A stretch of DNA of 64,000 nt. Source: Helicobacter sp. 12S02232-10. GTDB lineage: Bacteria > Campylobacterota > Campylobacteria > Campylobacterales > Helicobacteraceae. The stretch spans positions 1-64,000 of the forward strand of contig NZ_MLAQ01000003.1 of the NCBI RefSeq assembly GCF_002272895.1. Direction: 5' to 3'. Under the pieces are notes generated by a model that was given only the letters and a program-made list of their open reading frames with translations, searched no databases and was not told where the DNA came from. Shown one piece after another: positions 62,320-64,000 of this stretch; positions within the stretch are counted from its first letter, which is position 1; every line of letters starts with the position of its first letter. Position numbers and translations under genes: made by a program.

Positions 62320-63507
62320 ATGGATACCCCAAAATTGATTTTAAAATCAAAAAATACCGATAGTTTTGTATTTAAAACTGCTCTTTTTAGCATTGCTGCA
62401 CTCACTGTTTTGGGTAGCACGATTATTGCCCCTTCTTTGCCTGCATTAGAAGCGCATTTTTCTGATGTTGAAAATATAGGATTTTTGTCAAAGCTTATTT
62501 TGACATTGCCTGCGCTTTTTATTATGTTTTTTTCTCCTATTAGCGGTTTTATGTTTGATAGATTCGGCAGGCTTAAACTGATTTATCCAGCTATGTTAGT
62601 TTGGAGTTTGTCTGGAACAAGTGGATTCTTTTTGGATAATTTATATTTGCTTCTGATTTCTCGTGCTGTTTTTGGCATTGCAACTGCATTTTTGATGACG
62701 GGGGTTAGTGTGCTTTTGAGTGATTATTATACTGGAGCTAAAAGAGAAAAAGCCCTAAGTATGCAAGGGTTTTTTATGGCTTTTGGAGGGGCGATTTTTT
62801 TAATTTTAGGGGGTTATCTTTCAAATTTAGATTGGAGATACCCATTTTTGGCTTATTTACTTGGAATTTTAATCTTAGTTTTTGCTTTTTTAATGCTTTT
62901 TGAACCCGAACGCCATATACGAAATTCTCAAGATTCATCCGATTTAGAAAAAAAGTTTTCTATAATAAAATTTCTTCCAGTTTATTTTCTGGGAATTTTT
63001 TGTATGGCAATGTTTTATATTGCTCCTACCCAGTTACCCTTTTTTATCACTCATACATTAGAAATGGACAGCTCATATGTGGGTATTTCTATGGCGACTG
63101 CTTCTGTCTCTATGGCCATATTTTCGTTATTCTACAATCGTTTGAGAAGTTATTTGAATATATTTAAAATTTATTTTTTAGCATTATTTTTAATAGGAAC
63201 TTCTTTTGTGATTGTTGGGATATTTCATAATTATGCCACGGTTTTAATAGCGTTTATTTTAATGGGTGCAGGACTTGGTGTGATGATGGTAAATAATAGT
63301 TCGTGGTTATTTATGCTTGCAAAAGACTTTGAACGTGCTAAAGCTTACGGATTTTTGGCAGCATCGCTTTTTATGGGTCAATTTATTTCGCCCTTTATTA
63401 CCCAACCTATAGCAAAAGCATTTGGTCTTATCGATATGTTTTGGATATTTGGCGGGCTTGTTTATGTTGTTGCTCTGATATTTTTATTTGCAAAGATGAA
63501 ACGTTGA
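62320..63507 (+). CDS. MFS transporter (drug-efflux type)
   Basis: The 395-residue protein has 12 predicted membrane helices. Motif A-like GFMFDRFGRLKLI follows helix 2 (near 84), and helix 4 carries ISRAVFGIATAFLMTGVSVLLSDYY with the antiporter-type Arg. The charged loop around residues 195-220 divides the two halves. It resembles H. pylori MFS efflux proteins such as HP1181, but substrate is unknown. Confidence 0.88.
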   Translation: MDTPKLILKSKNTDSFVFKTALFSIAALTVLGSTIIAPSLPALEAHFSDVENIGFLSKLILTLPALFIMFFSPISGFMFDRFGRLKLIYPAMLVWSLSGTSGFFLDNLYLLLISRAVFGIATAFLMTGVSVLLSDYYTGAKREKALSMQGFFMAFGGAIFLILGGYLSNLDWRYPFLAYLLGILILVFAFLMLFEPERHIRNSQDSSDLEKKFSIIKFLPVYFLGIFCMAMFYIAPTQLPFFITHTLEMDSSYVGISMATASVSMAIFSLFYNRLRSYLNIFKIYFLALFLIGTSFVIVGIFHNYATVLIAFILMGAGLGVMMVNNSSWLFMLAKDFERAKAYGFLAASLFMGQFISPFITQPIAKAFGLIDMFWIFGGLVYVVALIFLFAKMKR

Positions 63508-63587
63508 GAGGATTTTATTTGCACTTTGGAGATTGTATGTTGTATTTTTCAAATTCAAGCCGTTCAGATTTGGTATAAAAGATTTGT

Positions 63588-63593
63588 TATAAT
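63588..63593 (+). promoter_or_regulatory. thiG -10 box
   Basis: TATAAT at 63588-63593, 32 bp before the thiG start. A TTCAGA at 63563-63568 (19-bp spacing) is a weak -35 candidate. Confidence 0.5.
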
Positions 63594-63624
63594 CGCTTTC
63601 ATTATTATGCAATAAGGTAAAAAT

Positions 63625-64000
63625 ATGCAAGATTTATTAAAAATCGGTTCTAAAACTTTTGAATCAAGGTTGATTGTAGGTAGTGGAAAATACAAAGATT
63701 TTTCCACTACTAAGCAGGCTACTTTGGCTTCAGGGGCGCAGGTGATAACTGTGGCAGTCAGACGGGTAAATATTACAAATCCAAATGAAGAAAATCTACT
63801 AGATTATTTTAAAGATACTAAGGTGGATTTTTTGCCCAATTCAGCAGGTTGCACAAATGCTCAAGAGGCTATTACGCTTTTTAGACTTGTAAGAGAGGCA
63901 ATCGGCATTGATTTTATCAAGCTTGAAATCATTGGAGACACACAAAGGACGCTTTATCCTGATGTGATTGAAACACTTAAAGCGTGCGAGGTATTAGCTA
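63625..64000 (+). CDS. thiG: Thiazole synthase ThiG (5' part, cut by the window edge)
   Basis: The first 125 codons encode [49 protein letters not shown] and [19 protein letters not shown]. The Lys in FIKLEIIGD is the Schiff-base residue to deoxyxylulose phosphate. ThiG makes the thiazole of thiamin with ThiS and ThiH. The rest lies outside the window. AAGG precedes the ATG. Confidence 0.95.
   Translation, partial: MQDLLKIGSKTFESRLIVGSGKYKDFSTTKQATLASGAQVITVAVRRVNITNPNEENLLDYFKDTKVDFLPNSAGCTNAQEAITLFRLVREAIGIDFIKLEIIGDTQRTLYPDVIETLKACEVLA

Overview
The window looks like a Helicobacter chromosome (Campylobacterota) that is not H. pylori itself. The core genes run in blocks whose order I recall from H. 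pylori 26695: accB-accC-(flagellin-like)-pseC, rpsU-fabG-acpP-fabF-accA, ruvB-panB next to three outer-membrane proteins, M23 peptidase-minC-lpxC-tsaB-like-thrB-ylxR-infB-rbfA-rimP, and aroQ-pepQ-folK-flhF-flhG-fliA-fliM-fliY. The proteins are clearly diverged from H. pylori, and an added leuC and added transporters separate it further. The DNA is AT-rich and most promoters show only a good TATAAT-type -10 box.

Positions 1-13,205 are a prophage or tail-only phage remnant entering from the left edge and ending at a tRNA-Met gene. The minus strand carries contractile-tail genes (connector-like, tail terminator-like, gpJ, gpI, tail fibre, an RCC1 beta-propeller protein), a complete lysis cassette (holin, T4-type lysozyme, overlapping Rz/Rz1 spanins), then tail tube and sheath. 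No capsid, portal or terminase gene lies where it would be expected upstream of the connector. In the opposite direction, inside this late operon, sits a compact plus-strand module: a strong promoter, a ~90-nt small RNA with its own terminator, and a 31-codon hydrophobic ORF whose ribosome-binding site is complementary to the small RNA. It looks like an undescribed type I toxin-antitoxin locus. The right flank holds a decayed gene, a HigBA module, a tyrosine integrase and unusual 10-bp-phased repeats beside the tRNA.

Positions 13,250-24,815 are core metabolism: pseudaminic-acid and flagellin-related genes, biotin carboxylase, dCTP deaminase, a PAP2 phosphatase, tRNA-Arg, ribosomal protein S21, type II fatty-acid synthesis, RuvB and PanB. 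Positions 24,970-38,559 hold three related outer-membrane proteins, leuC, cell-envelope and division genes, and a translation-factor run followed by queC and a CCA-type nucleotidyltransferase.

Positions 38,560-43,800 are an accessory patch: a degraded gene, an outer-membrane protein whose promoter spacer is a run of 12 G (a probable phase-variable promoter), mnmA, a Tat-exported transglutaminase-fold protein that appears to have lost its catalytic Cys and His, and katA with a Fur-type box. Positions 43,878-55,380 carry prs, a HisZ-like gene, purA and a long flagellar operon. From 55,399 to the end come a TetR/SMR efflux pair, an outer-membrane protein, YceI, GltX, a TRIC-like channel, a PolB-type exonuclease, Fe-SOD, an MFS transporter and the start of thiG.
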